Positions 1 to 12,584 of a stretch of 64,000 nt of DNA are shown here, in pieces; positions within the stretch are counted from its first letter, which is position 1; every line of letters starts with the position of its first letter. Origin of the DNA: Canna indica (taxonomy: Eukaryota; Streptophyta; Magnoliopsida; Zingiberales; Cannaceae); NCBI GenBank assembly GCA_034359265.1, contig CP136891.1, positions 59,496,001-59,560,000 of the forward strand, written 5' to 3'. Below the pieces are notes generated by a model. It was not told the origin of the DNA. It was given only the letters and a program-made list of their open reading frames with translations, and made no database searches. Position numbers and translations under genes: made by a program.

Positions 1-346
1 ATTTATCAATGCATGCAACTAATTGATTTATCCTTATTCAAATAATTTTTATAGCATAATTAAGTCATGCGTAACACGAGTGTCATACAAGTTAACATAA
101 TAATTGAATTTGGCATGGGCGAAAGTCGTACTTTAGACCGTAGTCTTTGGGGATCTCACCGACTCGCTCAGATGTACGAACTGAGTCTCGGCCTGAAATC
201 AAAATAACACGGGCATGAGTATTACAATTGTGAAGTGTAAGAAAAAAAAAAAATATTTTTTCATATTATATGGCAGCTTATATGGGACTTTGGAGTAAGA
301 AATAAATTTTTAATCAAAATTTTATGCTCTAGAGGGGGCCACATCT
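1..346. other. Unassigned AT-rich flank
   Basis: No gene or recognisable element is visible. The stretch precedes the TGTAATACC start of the first Del-like LTR and contains only short A/T runs. It may be the interior of an older repeat whose other end lies outside the window. Confidence 0.3.
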
Positions 347-2615
347 TGTAATACCTGCAATTGTAATGGATTTTATTTTTGTATTAGTGGGAGGTTTTGG
401 CGGCGCGTCGGATCGAGTCGAGCAAATCATCAGAAGGCGCAACTTAAGATATAGCTTGAACGCGCATGTGGAATTATTAATACATGTTTTATTAGGATGT
501 TGTGTTTGGGTTGGGCTTGAGTTGGAGATTATCCTTTATTATCCTTTTATTAGGGGTGATTCTTGGCTTTGGGTGGCAAAAATTTGCATCGTCGTCGGAG
601 ATCGGAGTCGTGAGGCTTTAAGTACATCATCTCCTTCCCTTCTTCTCCTTTTTGTGAGTGGTCTTTTGTATTTCTTTGTGTAGGAATAAGGCCCTTATGG
701 ACAATCCTTATTATAGGGTAGAAATCAAGATTTTTATTGCTTGTTTCCTTCGTTTTCTTAAAGTTTCCGAAATTTAGTGTTTGTGTTGTGATGGATTTCA
801 TGTTTCTATGAATTTTTGTAGGCTTTTCTTGAGGATTTAGGGCCGACCGATTATGGCTTGGTTTAGGGAGGTCATGCTGAATTTTCTATTGATTTATTGG
901 CTTAGTTTACGGTTCTTTAGCAATTGGTAATGCTTGATTTGGGTTAAGGTGCTCGAATGATGCACTAGGATTAGGGCAGCCCCCTATTCCTTAGGGCAAG
1001 TTGGCTTAGGGTTAGGGAAATGAGGTAAACATACAATTTATGAGTATATGTACATGCTGAAAATGGTTATACATGCTGAATTTATGAGTATTCATGCTGA
1101 AATATAAATTAGGGTGATAAATCATAGAGCCGAGATGTTGGGCCCAAGAGAGGGTCGAGTAGGGGCGCGCGAGAGTGTACCCGGATAGTTGGCTAAAATG
1201 ATAAAATCACCCGAGAGATGTTTATATATTACTATGTTCAATTAGACATTGCTTGTGTTTGTGATTGTGGATCGACGATGGTCGGACTGAGAAGCGTATC
1301 GACTTGGCAAGTTGCTCCTGACTTGGCGAGTTTGGATATGGGTCGAGAGTTGCCGTCAGTGAGCCACGCTAACGATGGACCCGAGTGGCATGATATGGGT
1401 CGAGAATTGTCGTCAGTGAGCCACGCTGATGATGGACCCGAGTGGTATCGGTTGGAGGGCTATTCCCAACCGGAGTGGGCGCTGAAACTAGTCTAAGCAA
1501 CTAAATTAATCTAAGTAAACTACGTTTACACCGGTGGATTTAAACCTCAAACACCAAGACTACTACCTAATTTCAAGACCTACACTCTAGGTTTAAAACA
1601 AACTCAAATATAATAGAAATAACAACAAAATACACAAACAATGAATCAAATAAATAATACAATAAATACTTAGCTCTAAAAGAAACTCCCTTAGTCCCCT
1701 TGATGCCTCAAGATAATGAATCGATGAAGAATGAAGGCTCAATCAAGAATCTGAGGTTCAAAGCTAGGGTTTACAAAGAATATCTCAATGAAGGCTTAGT
1801 ATAGGACCAAATGATGGCTCAATAGGTTCAACAACACTTGAGGAAGGCTCTCATGACTTGTATTTATAGCCTTGAGGAAAAGAGCCAAGACAGTCACTCC
1901 CAAAGGGCATTTTTCTGCCCGTTGGTGCCGCCCGATCGGTGGCCGGCTAATGGCTAGTTGACCGGCCGAGCGATCAGCCACCGACCACCGACCGAAGGCT
2001 TCTACCAATTTTGAGCCTTGGCCGGTCGGTGACCGACTGATGGTCGATCCATCGGCCGTCGACTGCCCCATCAACTGACATGCTGAAAACAACATGGTTT
2101 GGGCTAATTTTGCTTCTCGTTGTTCGTTTTTGGATTTCATCTTTGCTGGGTCTTATATAATATTTCTTAATTTCAAGTTAATAACTTTAAAACATAAATG
2201 TTATATAAGGATTACCCCCATTTAGATTCAATAAAAATATCTACAAAATCAAAATCCTTACGAATCAAAATCTAACTTTTGGGGTCTAGTACAAATTTCT
2301 GAAAATCGAAAATTTTATAATCTTTCGGGTCAACTATGCAGCTAAGGGAGAAAGCTTGCACTGCAGATCTCGTGGCGAATCTAGTTGAGTAGTAGAGTAT
2401 TTTCATTCATGCATATGGAGTTGTATTTACTTATGTTATGAACCTCTTGGAGTCTGTTGTCGTACTTTGGAATTATTTTCATCTATGCATTTGGATTCTT
2501 AACATCTTTTCCATTATGTCATCATATTTATATGTTGTGTTTCGTCATTGGTAGGCTTTAGAGTACGACCGTGTACTCTGGCCGGTCATGCGACCTTGTA
2601 AATTGGGGTGTGACA
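347..2615 (+). mobile_element. Del/Tekay-like gypsy LTR, 5' copy
   Basis: The stretch starts TGTAATACC and ends GGGGTGTGACA, the two ends also found on the solo LTR at 7701-12927 (read on the minus strand). A tRNA-Met type primer binding site follows three bases later, so this looks like a 5' LTR rather than a solo LTR. It carries the family's internal motif (GTCAGTGAGCCACGCT then GACCCGAGTGG) twice in tandem near 1360-1450. The same motif occurs at 25.62 kb and, reversed, at 8.46 and 15.62 kb. The stretch from about 1490 to 2250 is a foreign fragment listed separately. No matching 3' LTR with the same target duplication is seen. Confidence 0.65.
1490..2250. repeat. Nested LTR-type fragment inside the Del-like LTR
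   Basis: This block breaks the Del-like LTR and resembles 4990-5470 on the same strand. Shared landmarks in order are AATACTTA.CTC, CTTGATG, GATGAATC, TTCAAAGCT, TCTCAAT.AA and GACCAAATGATGG or GATCAAATGATGG. Its far end is rich in CCGACC/GGTCGG words, a property shared with the SIRE-like LTRs elsewhere in the window. The open frame on the minus strand here (1796-2140) has no recognisable domain and is not called as a gene. Confidence 0.5.
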
Positions 2616-2618
2616 AAG

Positions 2619-2630
2619 TGGTATCAGAGC
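2619..2630 (+). other. Primer binding site (tRNA-Met type)
   Basis: TGGTATCAGAGC lies three bases after the LTR end GTGTGACA. It is complementary to the 3' end of plant initiator tRNA-Met, the usual primer for plant LTR retrotransposons. Confidence 0.75.
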
Positions 2631-2900
2631 ATGATTAGGTCCTAACTACGATTTATAGTTTAGGAACCGTATGAGGCATAGCTAGCATGTCGACATATGG
2701 TGCGGCCGAGTCTTGAGATCTGGCAGTTGAGTTTGCGCACCAGCAGCGACTTGTGTGGTTAATTGCAAATCCTTAAATAAGTTATTTACTTTTGGTTATG
2801 TTATTTTCTCTTATTGCTAGTAAATGGAGGCAATTGATGCTGCGATGAGTGGCAATGGCAATAACTCCACGGATCGATGAGGCTGAGGCCAAGGCCGAGG
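2631..2900 (+). mobile_element. Del-like element, start of internal region
   Basis: This is the leader after the primer binding site. An ATG at 2824 opens a short reading frame that stops at 2878-2880 before any gag domain. The bases after the primer site (CGTATGAGGCATAGCTAGCATGTCGACATATGGTGC region) are matched at about 4080-4125, so both stretches are leaders of the same family. The element is truncated here and runs into LTR-like sequence of a second copy. Confidence 0.45.
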
Positions 2901-4125
2901 TAAGGGCATGTTCCTACGATGTTGGATGCGCTATATTTCCTTTATTTATGGCATGTTGAATAATTATGAATTGCAAGCTACATTATGATATATATGTGGT
3001 TATGATGTGCGGCATGAGGATGTGGAGCTGAGGTATGTTCTTAACATATCTCTGATTTATCTATTGAGTAGCGCATCTTTCATTATATATATACCTGTGT
3101 GTGTAATGTGCTTGTTGCATTTTCCGGAAGCCTCGCTGGTGAGGGAAGGGTATACCCCAACGAGACAACGTTGGCCTTACTCTGAAAGCCTGACTGGTGT
3201 GGGGAGATCATACCCCAAAGAGATAGTTCGGAGACTCGACCGGTGAGGAGAACGTATGCCCGAAATAGACGGATCGAAAGAGCTAGTGTTGGTGAGGAGA
3301 GAGCATGCCCCAAGGAGATGACACTAAGCTGAGTGGTAGTTTGGCGGCCACCCGTCTACCTACCCTATGTGGCTAGGACTGACGGGTCCAGAGGGTGCAT
3401 TCATATGATTGAGGCATTGCATAGCATTGATTTTATTTATGTGGTGTGTGTATATATATATATGTTGGTGGTTGTCTTATTATGTGCATGGTGGTAGTGA
3501 GCACATGATGTTGTTTATATTCATATGCATGTTTTACGTTATTTTGTTTTACATGATGATGATTATGGATGATTGAGGACTGATCTATTCACTAAGTCCT
3601 AGTTGGACTTATCCCTCATTGTTGTTATTTTTTAGCACCTGAGTGAGACCAGAGAGGTATCGGGGTGCAGTAGGGCGGCTAGTGGTGGCAGAGCAGCAGG
3701 TCTCGTGACATGTCGTGGTTGAGGGGGATACTGAGTCGAGTTTAATTGTCTTTTATAGAGTCGTATGAGCCATGTAGACTCGGTTTATTTGTTTCCGTAT
3801 TTTCCTTAGTTTAAGATGTCTTTATTTAGAAACTTAGAGTTTTGAAATATATTGAACCTTTAGTATTATATAGAATTGGTGGTTTGGTTTCTGTTGAAAT
3901 TTAATGTCTTCTTTTAAGTCTTGAAATGTTATAAAAATGTTGAGGTTCATTACTTGTTTATGTGTGGTTTGCTTTGGGGTTAGGCCTCGGGGGTACGTGG
4001 TGTACCGTAGCCAGTCATACCAGATTTATGGTGTGACAATGTGGTATTAGAGCGGGTCCGACAATAGGATAGTAGATATCGTATATGAGCATTGCTAGCG
4101 TGTTCACATATGTTGCTAAGTACAA
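2900..4125 (+). mobile_element. Second Del-like LTR (3' part) with leader
   Basis: The right edge ends GGTGTGACA at 4039, followed by a variant primer site TGGTATTAGAGC (4042-4053) and a leader like that of the first copy. The 3600-3660 stretch (AAGTCCTAGTTGGACTTA then TTTTTTAGCACC) matches the solo LTR at about 25980-26030, placing it in the same family. Its start is not found, so it is truncated on the left. Small open frames at 3007-3313 lie in LTR sequence and show no domain. Confidence 0.5.
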
Positions 4126-4620
4126 ATTTGGAAGCATCACTTACTATACAATGTCACCTAACATCACCGGCCTGTTAGCTTATCAGAAGTTGCAGCCACA
4201 ATCTGAACTCTACTAGAATTCTCCTCAGTTGGCTCAACTTGCAAGCTGAAGCCCAGTACGTGTAGACATTGGTCATCTCCACCACTATACAGTAATCTAC
4301 CTCAGATTTTGAGTGGTGGGATTTCTTCATTTCTGAAACATGCAGGCAGTTGACACCTAGCTGGTGAACTGAACTAAAAATACACAATGGCTGTATGTCA
4401 CATAAATTAGAAGGTATATTGGAAGGTCTTCTTGGAATAACACTCATCAATTGTATGCCTGATGCATGGATGGTTCATCAGACCGGTCTCTACAGTAGAT
4501 GAAGTCTCATGTTCACTTTCACAACTGTTCAGATCATTGTTATAATTAATACCATTCTTCCCTGAATATAGATTTATATACCATTCTTCCCTGAATATTG
4601 TTATAATTAATTGGTTCTTA
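4126..4620. other. Low-copy-looking stretch of unknown origin
   Basis: No transposon signature is visible and base composition is more balanced than in the surroundings. On the minus strand, short coding-like patches occur (for example reading CESEHETSSTVETG near 4510), and the rest looks like a transcript 3' end. I do not recognise a protein. It could be a remnant of the host gene into which the neighbouring elements inserted. Confidence 0.25.
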
Positions 4621-5480
4621 CAAGATTAGACAATTCACAAGGCGCGAAAGCAAATGATAATAAAGCAATTAAGCACAACAAATAAACGAGCAATGCAAAC
4701 ATCAAGATTTATTATGGTTCAACAACCTTGCCTCCTACACAACCCCGCTAAGGATTTAAACCTAAATTTTATTGTTAAATTTAATATTCTTTACAATGAG
4801 AAATTTACATCGGAAGGTCTCCGCTTTCTTCCCGAAGGCACCTTCCTATCTCACTCTCATAGGATACCTTAAATCTAGTGTACAAGAGTGGATTTATGCC
4901 TCTACACATATGTCACTCAATCTTTGAACTAACAACCGAGGTACACTTAAAAACATTAAAAAAAAAATCAAAATGGGGCAACAAATACATAAACCAATAC
5001 TTAACTCCAAATGAAGTAACCTAGTTCCTCTTGATGTCTTTTGACGATGAATCACTCAAGTTCAAAGCTCAATCAAAGTGAAATTATGTAAAGTTAAGAT
5101 TTGGAAAGAATTTCTCAATCAAAGCTTGGTTTGAGATCAAATGATGGGTCAATGTGTTCTAAAGTCTCAAAGGAAGGCATGAGATATGTTTAAGTATGCC
5201 GACAACATCAAGAGTCGTTGGACCCAGGACGATCTTGGTCGAAGTTCGATCGACCAAGGGTCGGCTGAGCTTCAGCCAACCTAAACTAGAAAGTTCTACC
5301 TACCTAAATTGGAAATTTCTAGTGTAGTTCGATCGATCGTCAGTCGACTGAGGATCAACCGATCGACATTCGGCTGCAACTCAATTTTCATGTTGGTTTA
5401 GATTGTTGGAGTTTCGTATCTCGGTTTCGGGATTCGGGTTAGGATTTCATCATTGTTGCATTTAGAGGATTTACCATCAT
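4620..5480. repeat. LTR-type fragment sharing motifs with SIRE-like LTRs
   Basis: The stretch resembles the 1490-2250 fragment in order and orientation. It has clusters of CGATCGACC, GGTCGACTG-like words between 5240 and 5390. The opening part (TTATGGTTCAACAACCTTGCC and following) is typical of LTR-retrotransposon repeat DNA read against its transcription direction. No ends or target duplications were found. Confidence 0.4.
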
Positions 5481-6447
5481 TCTAAAAATACCCTAACCCT
5501 AGACTCTATGTCTTTAATGCTTTCGAGCACTGAACAACATCCTTCCAGTTTTTCTGTGATTTGTTATAAAAAGATATAAGATTAAGTTCCAACTTTTAAG
5601 AGAGATCAAAAGATGCATCAAAGTTCTCTAAAGAAGAAATGACATGATTGGTATTAGCAAGGTTTTCCTTAAGAACACCCTAATTCTATTTGTTGGAAAG
5701 TGAAAGATCTTGCCTAGTGTATCTAAGTCTAAAGAGAAAAGAAGGGGTCCACGTTGGTATTGGGTTTGTCGTAGTCTTCTTAAAGACTTAAACAACATAG
5801 GCAGAATTACGGTAATCAATAAATTAAAACTTATTTCTAATAGGTTTTTCAAAAGAAATGCAAATGATAATAGGAGAATAATCAGAATAGTCACAATCTA
5901 AATATTTAATAGAAGCTTTTCCAAAAAATGAAGCCCATCTATGAATATAGTGACGACCCCCCATCTGTTATTACACAATGTCTGAAGAGGCTCATAAATG
6001 CCTATATCAGAGAAATCCAAATCAAAAACAAAATTACAAAAGATACAAATCATTTTAGAAACATATTATCCTCCTCAATTAAAATATCCAGAAATTAAGT
6101 AGATATTAGATGATAATCAAAATCGAAAAGGTTTGACCAAAGTTTATTTCAAACATTTGGATTAGCATTCACGTCAGGAGTAGGAAAAAAAAGAGTTTAG
6201 AATCTTAAATGTCAACTATATATATCATGAATAATTTGACTTTAGATAGACAACACTTTGATTTTAACATATGCATTGTTTCAAGCCAGGAATGCCCTTT
6301 TGAGAATTGAGATGGTTAAACTACCCGTTCCCAAGTATGTCGACCAAAGATTTTGACTAATCAAGAAGGTGACATATGTCGGCAAGTTATAATAAATGGT
6401 GACCATTAAAGTTGGACAAATATACCATACTCCAGGGTTACCATAGA
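5480..6447. other. Unassigned AT-rich sequence
   Basis: No recognisable gene or repeat end. Short open frames exist on both strands at 5628-5901 and on the minus strand at 6281-6475, but they overlap one another, lack domains and look random. A diffuse coding-like patch on the plus strand around 5950-6110 reads as broken peptide with several stops and could be an old element remnant. I leave it unassigned. Confidence 0.25.
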
Positions 6448-6455
6448 GCTGGAAA

Positions 6456-7098
6456 TAGGGTTGTTCATGGGTCAAACCCGACCCAATGAACCCGAGAAAC
6501 CGACCCGACCCGAACCAATCGGGCCGGGTTGGGTCGGGTAATCGGGTTGGGTTGGGTTTAAAATTTTAAAACCCGATTATAATCGGGTCAGGTACGGATT
6601 TCAATATTTAAAATCCGATGACCCGAGACCCAACCTGATTACCCGAATTATTTATATTATTTTATTATTTTAATTTTTTAAAATAAAAATCAACTCGGGA
6701 AGACGCTATTCAACGTCTTCCGGAGGATACGCAGCCCACGTGGCCGTGTCTTCCCGAGAGGAGGCGGCCACGCCTCTTCTCGGGCGAAAACGTGGCCCGC
6801 GTGGCTGCGTCTTCCCGAGAATAGGTGGCCAGGCTGCCTCTTCTCGACCCGAGAACGCGGCCCACGTGGTCGCGTAATGTAGTTGAGACATGCGTCTACG
6901 TGTCTCTTTTATCAGTAAGTTTTTTTTTTTTAAACGGGTACCCGATTACCCGATCCGACCCAACTCGATTTTGGACGGGTCGGGTCGGGTTGGGTTCAAA
7001 AAAATTATCTTTAAACCCGACCCGACCCGTTTGTTTCTTAATTGGGTCGGGCTGATTTTTTCTCCAAACCGACCCAACCCAACCCGTGAATAACCCTA
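6456..7098. mobile_element. Non-autonomous hAT-like element
   Basis: The element starts TAGGGTTGTTCATGGG and ends CGTGAATAACCCTA, an imperfect terminal inverted repeat. Beyond the first 16 bases the arms continue as GGGTCGGG/CCCGACCC words for roughly 100 bases on each side. It is flanked by an exact 8-bp duplication GCTGGAAA at 6448-6455 and 7099-7106, the target size of hAT transposases. The centre (about 6690-6880) holds three to four copies of a GC-rich word around GTCTTCCCGAGA and CACGTGG. No transposase is encoded. Open frames crossing it are products of the repeats. Confidence 0.8.
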
Positions 7099-7106
7099 GC
7101 TGGAAA

Positions 7107-7580
7107 TATGGAAGGAGATATTTCAAAAAGGTTATTGAGAGTAAATAATACTATTTCATGCTATCTGGTCATTTAGGAGTGTTACTACACGCCAACCTTG
7201 ATTAGTAAATTAGTAAGACTAGTTTGGTGAACCTATGAGGTCACAGACTAACAAGTGACCTAAACTTTGCTAAAAGATTATTTAATTTATTTTTTTATAT
7301 TTGAATTTGAGAATTTAATTAAATAATTAAATTTTTAAGGAAGAATTCTATTTGGAATGGGAAATTATAAGAGAATATATTTTGTGCATCACCTATTAAT
7401 GGTGATTTATTTTTTCCCTAATTGGAATCGGAAATTAAAGGAAAAATCCTCTTAGAGGTAAGAAATATATTTTGTGCACGCCTATTAATGGTGATTGATT
7501 TGTTCCTTAATCAAAATAGGTAATTAAAGGAAAATCTCAAAATCCCATTTGAGATAGGAAATATATTTTGTGCATCACCT
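7107..7580. repeat. Flank with a 90-100 bp unit repeated about 2.5 times
   Basis: The word ATATATTTTGTGCA occurs at about 7376, 7467 and 7561. The first two copies are followed by CCTATTAATGGTGATT and all share the AATTAAAGGAAAA.TC surroundings. The spacing gives a direct repeat of about 90-95 bases. No gene is seen in the rest of the stretch. Confidence 0.5.
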
Positions 7581-7695
7581 ACTCTTTTTGTTGTAAAACA
7601 GCAAAAACCCATTCAGGAAGTCAAGTTGTGCTCAAATATTGGGAAGAGCTCGTAGGCAGAGGACTGATAGTCGTGTATTTCTCGCCAACAGGATG
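7581..7695 (-). pseudogene. 3' tail of a split LINE
   Basis: Removing the solo LTR at 7701-12927 together with one AACAC duplication makes this stretch continuous with the LINE coding remnant at 12928 onward. On the minus strand it reads as the last residues of the open frame, ending ELFPIFEHNLTS before a TGA stop, then a short U-rich trailer. The ELFP.F motif before the stop is what I would expect at the end of this LINE's RNase H-containing protein. That assignment is inference. Confidence 0.45.
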
Positions 7696-10239
7696 AACAC
7701 TGTCACACCCCAACTCGGACATGTGACCGGCCCGAGCACTATCCATACTCCGAAGCCTAACCAAAATCCAAACTAAAATGACATACAACACAATCTGAAC
7801 ATTTTAAATAATCAACTCGGTTCATAAGAAGCACAATAAAGCATAAGATTTTTAAACCAAGTTCAACCAAAACATTTCGCAAACCGCATCAATTCAATTT
7901 TAAAAGAAGAACCAGTTTATCAAATTAAATTCACAAAACAATGGTAGTGCGAAAATAATAAAAACATGACCCAATAAAGAAAATCACTCTACATATATAC
8001 TTGGATAATAACCCAGACACAACACGTCACGAGATCCGTTATCCTAGCCGCATCTAGTTGTGCTACTCCAGTCTAGTACCTTTGATCGTGCTTAGAAGCT
8101 ACAAAACAAACAATCAAACAAAACCATAAGTCCAACTAGGACTTAGTGAGTGGTTCGGTTCTCGTCCCAGCACGTCCAAGCAACTAAGTATCTAGTAGTA
8201 TATATATAAACATATATGTAAATTCCATAATTAACCATGGCATGCATAACAACCAATTCCAATACATTATGAGTCGGTCACTGAGTCATGCTCAGAGAGC
8301 TTCCTGCCCTAGGACCCTACGATCCAATACGAGTCGGTCACTTAGTCTTGCTCAACGAGCTTCCCGCCCATGGCTACTAGTGCTAGGAAATCCCTCTAGC
8401 ACTAGGTGGCCCCAATTTGGTTGGGAATGCCCTCCGACCAAATTATACTCCGGGTCGATAGTCAGTGTGGCTCGCTGATGAGCTTCCTGGTCCAGTATAA
8501 TTCAATGCAATCACAAGCACACCCAAGCATCCATATAACAACCAATAATTAATATAATGAACATAACATCCATATAGCCAATATAAATATCCTAGGGCCT
8601 CTAGGGTCCTTAGTGTCCACATAACATGCATGCGCATGGAACCCATGGCCATATCCCAGCCTATGCATCATTATATACCACAATATCCATTCCATATCCG
8701 ATAAATAATATGTAAGTAGTGAAACAATTTCTAATAAGAATTAAATTAGCCACACCAATGCGCCATACCATACTCATACATGAGCAATTAGCATTCCACA
8801 CATAATAATCCAATCATGCTATAACATATAGAAATATACCAAGTTAAATTTCACAAGTTTACACATGTATTTATCCAAAAATATCCTATCATTCCCATGT
8901 TCACTTTCTCATAGGGTCGGCCACATAATCCTTGAATATTTCCTCATGGAAATTCGGCCCTTACCCGATCCCCTCTTCCCTATAGTTTAGTGATCTTATG
9001 TTGTCAAACTAAGGGATGGAACATGTTTCTAGGTGAGTCTAGATTCAATATTTTTGAAATCTCATTCCCCTACATTTGTTCATACCCTAATCGAGTCCAA
9101 GGTGAATCCTTAAGGGGCAGCATGTCCCTAAGAAATTTAATTAAGCATCAATTCAACATCATAACTCCTTTGTTCCATCTTTCGGCCAAGAAGTCAAGAT
9201 GTCATCAAGAATATCACAAGAGACACCACAATGAAGGGGCGGCACAACCCCAAAACATGATCAAAGCCATAAAGATTATACGACGACGATATAAATCCTC
9301 TAATTGATCAAGAGACATAAGATTTCCATCACAAAATCCCAAACAAAAATCCCCTACAAGAGGGTGGCAGCATGGGTATAGAACAAGGGAGTAGAGGCCA
9401 AATCTACTCAGTGGAGAAGGAAATTGGAAAGGAAGACTGTCCTCTGCACTCCCGCGTCAAGGAAGTTCAGCTGTGCCACCAAGTTCCCAGTCCTCCCACG
9501 CCTTCACCTTTCCTCTCGTGTATCCCAAAATCTAATCGTCCAAATCAGATATCCATCCAGAAGCAAAGGTCTCGGACATGCTCCCCAAATTTCAATCCGG
9601 TCAGACATAGGATAGTGTCCCGATCGCTCGATTAGGCGAAACTCGACGTAGCAGAATCCTAGATAAGAAAACCAAGAACAAAGCTTCGGTAATTTCATCA
9701 CAGTGATAGATCCGACCGTCAAAACGCAATCTGCACCGATCCAAATGTAAATCATGAAGTCTAAAACTTATTGCCCAAATTTTAATACGATCCGACCACA
9801 GACTCTCCTTAGATCATGAAGTTTGATGGCGTCTGACGCTATAGGAGCAGTCTGCCGAGATTTCCCTTCCTCCCTCTCCATGCGTGCACCTCTTCCTATG
9901 GAGGCCCAAGGGGGTGCGCGGCTGCTGCTATGAGTCATGCGTGCCCAAGGGATGAGGTATTAATACTCGGACCCCAATCGCCAAAAGACCAAAATGTGCC
10001 TTAACTTAAGTTGAGTCTAAAATAAGTCATAACTCAACCAATTCAAGTCCAATTCGAGTTCCATTTGAACCTCCGCACTCATCTCGAATCCAACTACCCA
10101 TCTAAGGACCAATCAAACTTAGATAAATTAATTACCTTGCGGCAAAGACCAATCTTCAATTCACACCCTCCGGCATTTCATCTGGCCCATCCTGACGCGC
10201 GACTAAATTATCCTGCTGAAATACACTACTAGAAATTGA

Positions 10240-10460
10240 GTCTTCAGCAACGGCTATCAGCAACGGCCGCTCAAGCCATTGCTATTTGCAACGGCATTCT
10301 TACGGCCGCTCAAGCCGTTACAGATATATTGTATCTGCAATGGTTTTCTAACGGACACACGAGCATTGCTGATGATTTTAATTATCAGCAACGGCTTTCT
10401 AACGGACAAGTGAGCCGTTGCTGATGATAACTTATCAGCAACGGGTCACTCTAACGGCTT
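10240..10460. repeat. CACTA left subterminal repeat cluster
   Basis: Repeats of CAGCAACGGC and its reverse GCCGTTGC, often followed by TTTCTAACGG, fill this end. The matching cluster at the right end is at 12585-12860. Such clusters are expected transposase-accessory binding sites at CACTA ends. Confidence 0.8.
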
Positions 10461-10871
10461 TCTAACACGCCCGCCCCTTCTTCCTCCAGCTGCTGTCGCC
10501 ACCGCCTCCTCCTCCCGCCTCTCGCAGCCGCTGCCGACGCCAACGATGCCGAGCTGCCGCTGCCGACGCTGTCGTCCATCCTCAACTGCCGATTTCAGGT
10601 ATTCATCGCCGCTCGATCGTCTCTTCCCGTTGCGGCTGGCGGGAAATCCGATCGAAACCCTATTTTAGGGTTTCGACCGGCGGCGGTCGGCCGATGGCCA
10701 CCGCCGGATCTTGTACAATGTCCGAACACACTGTCCGGACACTGTACGCCGGCGCTAGAGTCCACCGGCGCCGAAATTAGTAGATTAATTGTTTAATTTG
10801 TCAGATTAATTTTTAGGGTTTAGATTAATTTCAGAATTGTCCACTTCGGCATTGCGCCGGAATCGTCCACT

Positions 10872-12309
10872 TCGGACGCGCGCCGGAATCATCCTCATGC
10901 CGATGATACTGCCGAGGCTAGTACATCCAGACGCAGGCGGCCACGCGGGCCGAACAGGTGGCAGCCTCCACCAGCCACAGAGTCACGTAGATTTATTAGC
11001 GTGATTGAGGAGCGGTAATATATCATGAATTATGAATCATTACAAATTCATTATATCACAATATAATATTAAAATTTATTTTTGTTGTGCAGGTTCGAGC
11101 AAGAAGAAGTGCCGAGGAGCATTTCTTCTACTATTCGACGATACATGCACGGGGCATGGCCTACGTGGTCTCACGTGCCTAGCGAGCACGTCGACATGTT
11201 ATGGCGCGAGTTTGATGCACGTATTATTAATATTTTTACATGCATGATGATTAATATTGGTACTGATATTATTCTGCAGGCTCGCTATACATGGGCTGAG
11301 CACCAAAGGCCCTTCATTTACGCAGCCTGGGAGGCTATTTCTTGGCCAAGGTACAACGGGCAGCTGGGGTAGGCCCGGTCCTAGGCGATGGCACGAGCTG
11401 GGACTAATAACATCGCGGAGACTCGGGGATATGACCTCGATTGGATTACTCCGGATATATGGGACCAGCTCGTGGGAATATGGTCGACGGATCGATGGCA
11501 GAAGGTTTCTCGGAATGCGGCTAGAAATCGCATGTCGGGGGGAGCAGCGCGTCACACCGGCAGCTCTGTTGCATTTGCAGTGCACGCGAACCGTATGGTA
11601 AGTATAACTTTTCATTATATATTTTATTTGTTACTATGTGTACTAATTAATGTATTTTTTTTGTAAATGTAGACGACGGTGTCGGATGACGGGACTGTCC
11701 AGCGATCCTCCCCGATGGTGGTGTTTGAGCGGACTCACCGTCGAGCATATGGGACGGGGGAGTACATTGACAACCGCGCTGCATACATTATGGTAACTAT
11801 ATATTTGTTTAAATTATTCATTATATATTTATAATTTAAGTTTTATGATAAATATTAAACAAAAAATCAAACTTGAGTAGGAGACCTACAGCCAGACGGT
11901 GGTGCAGCGCGGGGGCACCCCCGACGACTTTGACGCAGCAACGTGGGTCGAGGCCGCAGGTGGCTGGGACCATGGCCGCGTATATGGCTTTGCAAATAGT
12001 GGTCATGCGCGAGCCGTACTATGGCCACTTGGGGCACCGACCCCTCCGGTCGCTGGTGAGCGGCCGTCCACTTCCAGATCCAGTTATGATCATAGTAGCA
12101 GAATAATGACTCTAGAGGAGACGGTCGCGCGTCAGAGTCAGATGATGGAGGAGATGCATGCTATGTTACGCAACATGTCAGGTCATCCCGAAGCAGGCAT
12201 CTCTTCGGCATCATCTCATCCATCGTCCTCAAGTCAGTCCACACCGGTGTACACTCAAGCACTCCAAACCCCGCCATATGATCTAGGCCATCCTCCATCG
12301 TCATCGTGA
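10872..12309 (+). CDS. Ptta/En/Spm-type (Transposase_24) protein, spliced
   Basis: This is the accessory gene typical of CACTA elements. The readable exons are: one ending RFISVIEER with donor GTAAT at about 11017; one from about 11093 (FEQEEVPRSISSTIRRYMHG, then PTWSHVPSEHVDMLWREFD); one from 11280 (ARYTWAEHQRPFIYAAWEAI); one reaching 11597 and containing the family core SRNAARNRMSGG..RHTGSS; one at 11673-11792; and the last at 11881-12309, which has a coiled-coil-like stretch (LEETVARQSQMMEEMHAMLR) and a Ser/Pro-rich tail ending in TGA. GT and AG borders are visible at most junctions. The third-to-fourth exon junction is unclear and a stop (TAG) lies near 11370, so splicing there or intactness is uncertain. 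The protein probably binds the subterminal repeats, by analogy with the family. Confidence 0.7.
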
Positions 12310-12584
12310 GATTTTTTTTATATTGACTTTGATACTGAGATATTGTACTTGTTTAATTTATTTTGTTTGGATATTGATACTTCAATTTTTGCATTTGAAT
12401 AGTTTTTATACTATTGTGGATAATTATCAATATAAATATAATTGTTTTGATGTATATCTTGGTGTATTTGTGATGTGTGAATGAATGTGTGTATGAGTGT
12501 ATGGGTGTGTGAGTTATGTATCAGATAATGTATCAATGTATCAATGGAAATTTTAAATTTTAAATTTTTTCGTTACCAGGTTCA

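Noticed and set aside
4175..4450. Minus-strand frame of 91 residues
   Set aside because: No recognisable domain and UTR-like composition. Kept only as an unassigned stretch.
5600..6120. Possible remnant of an integrated viral or other large element
   Set aside because: Peptides are short and broken, no signature motif is visible on either strand, and there are no ends.
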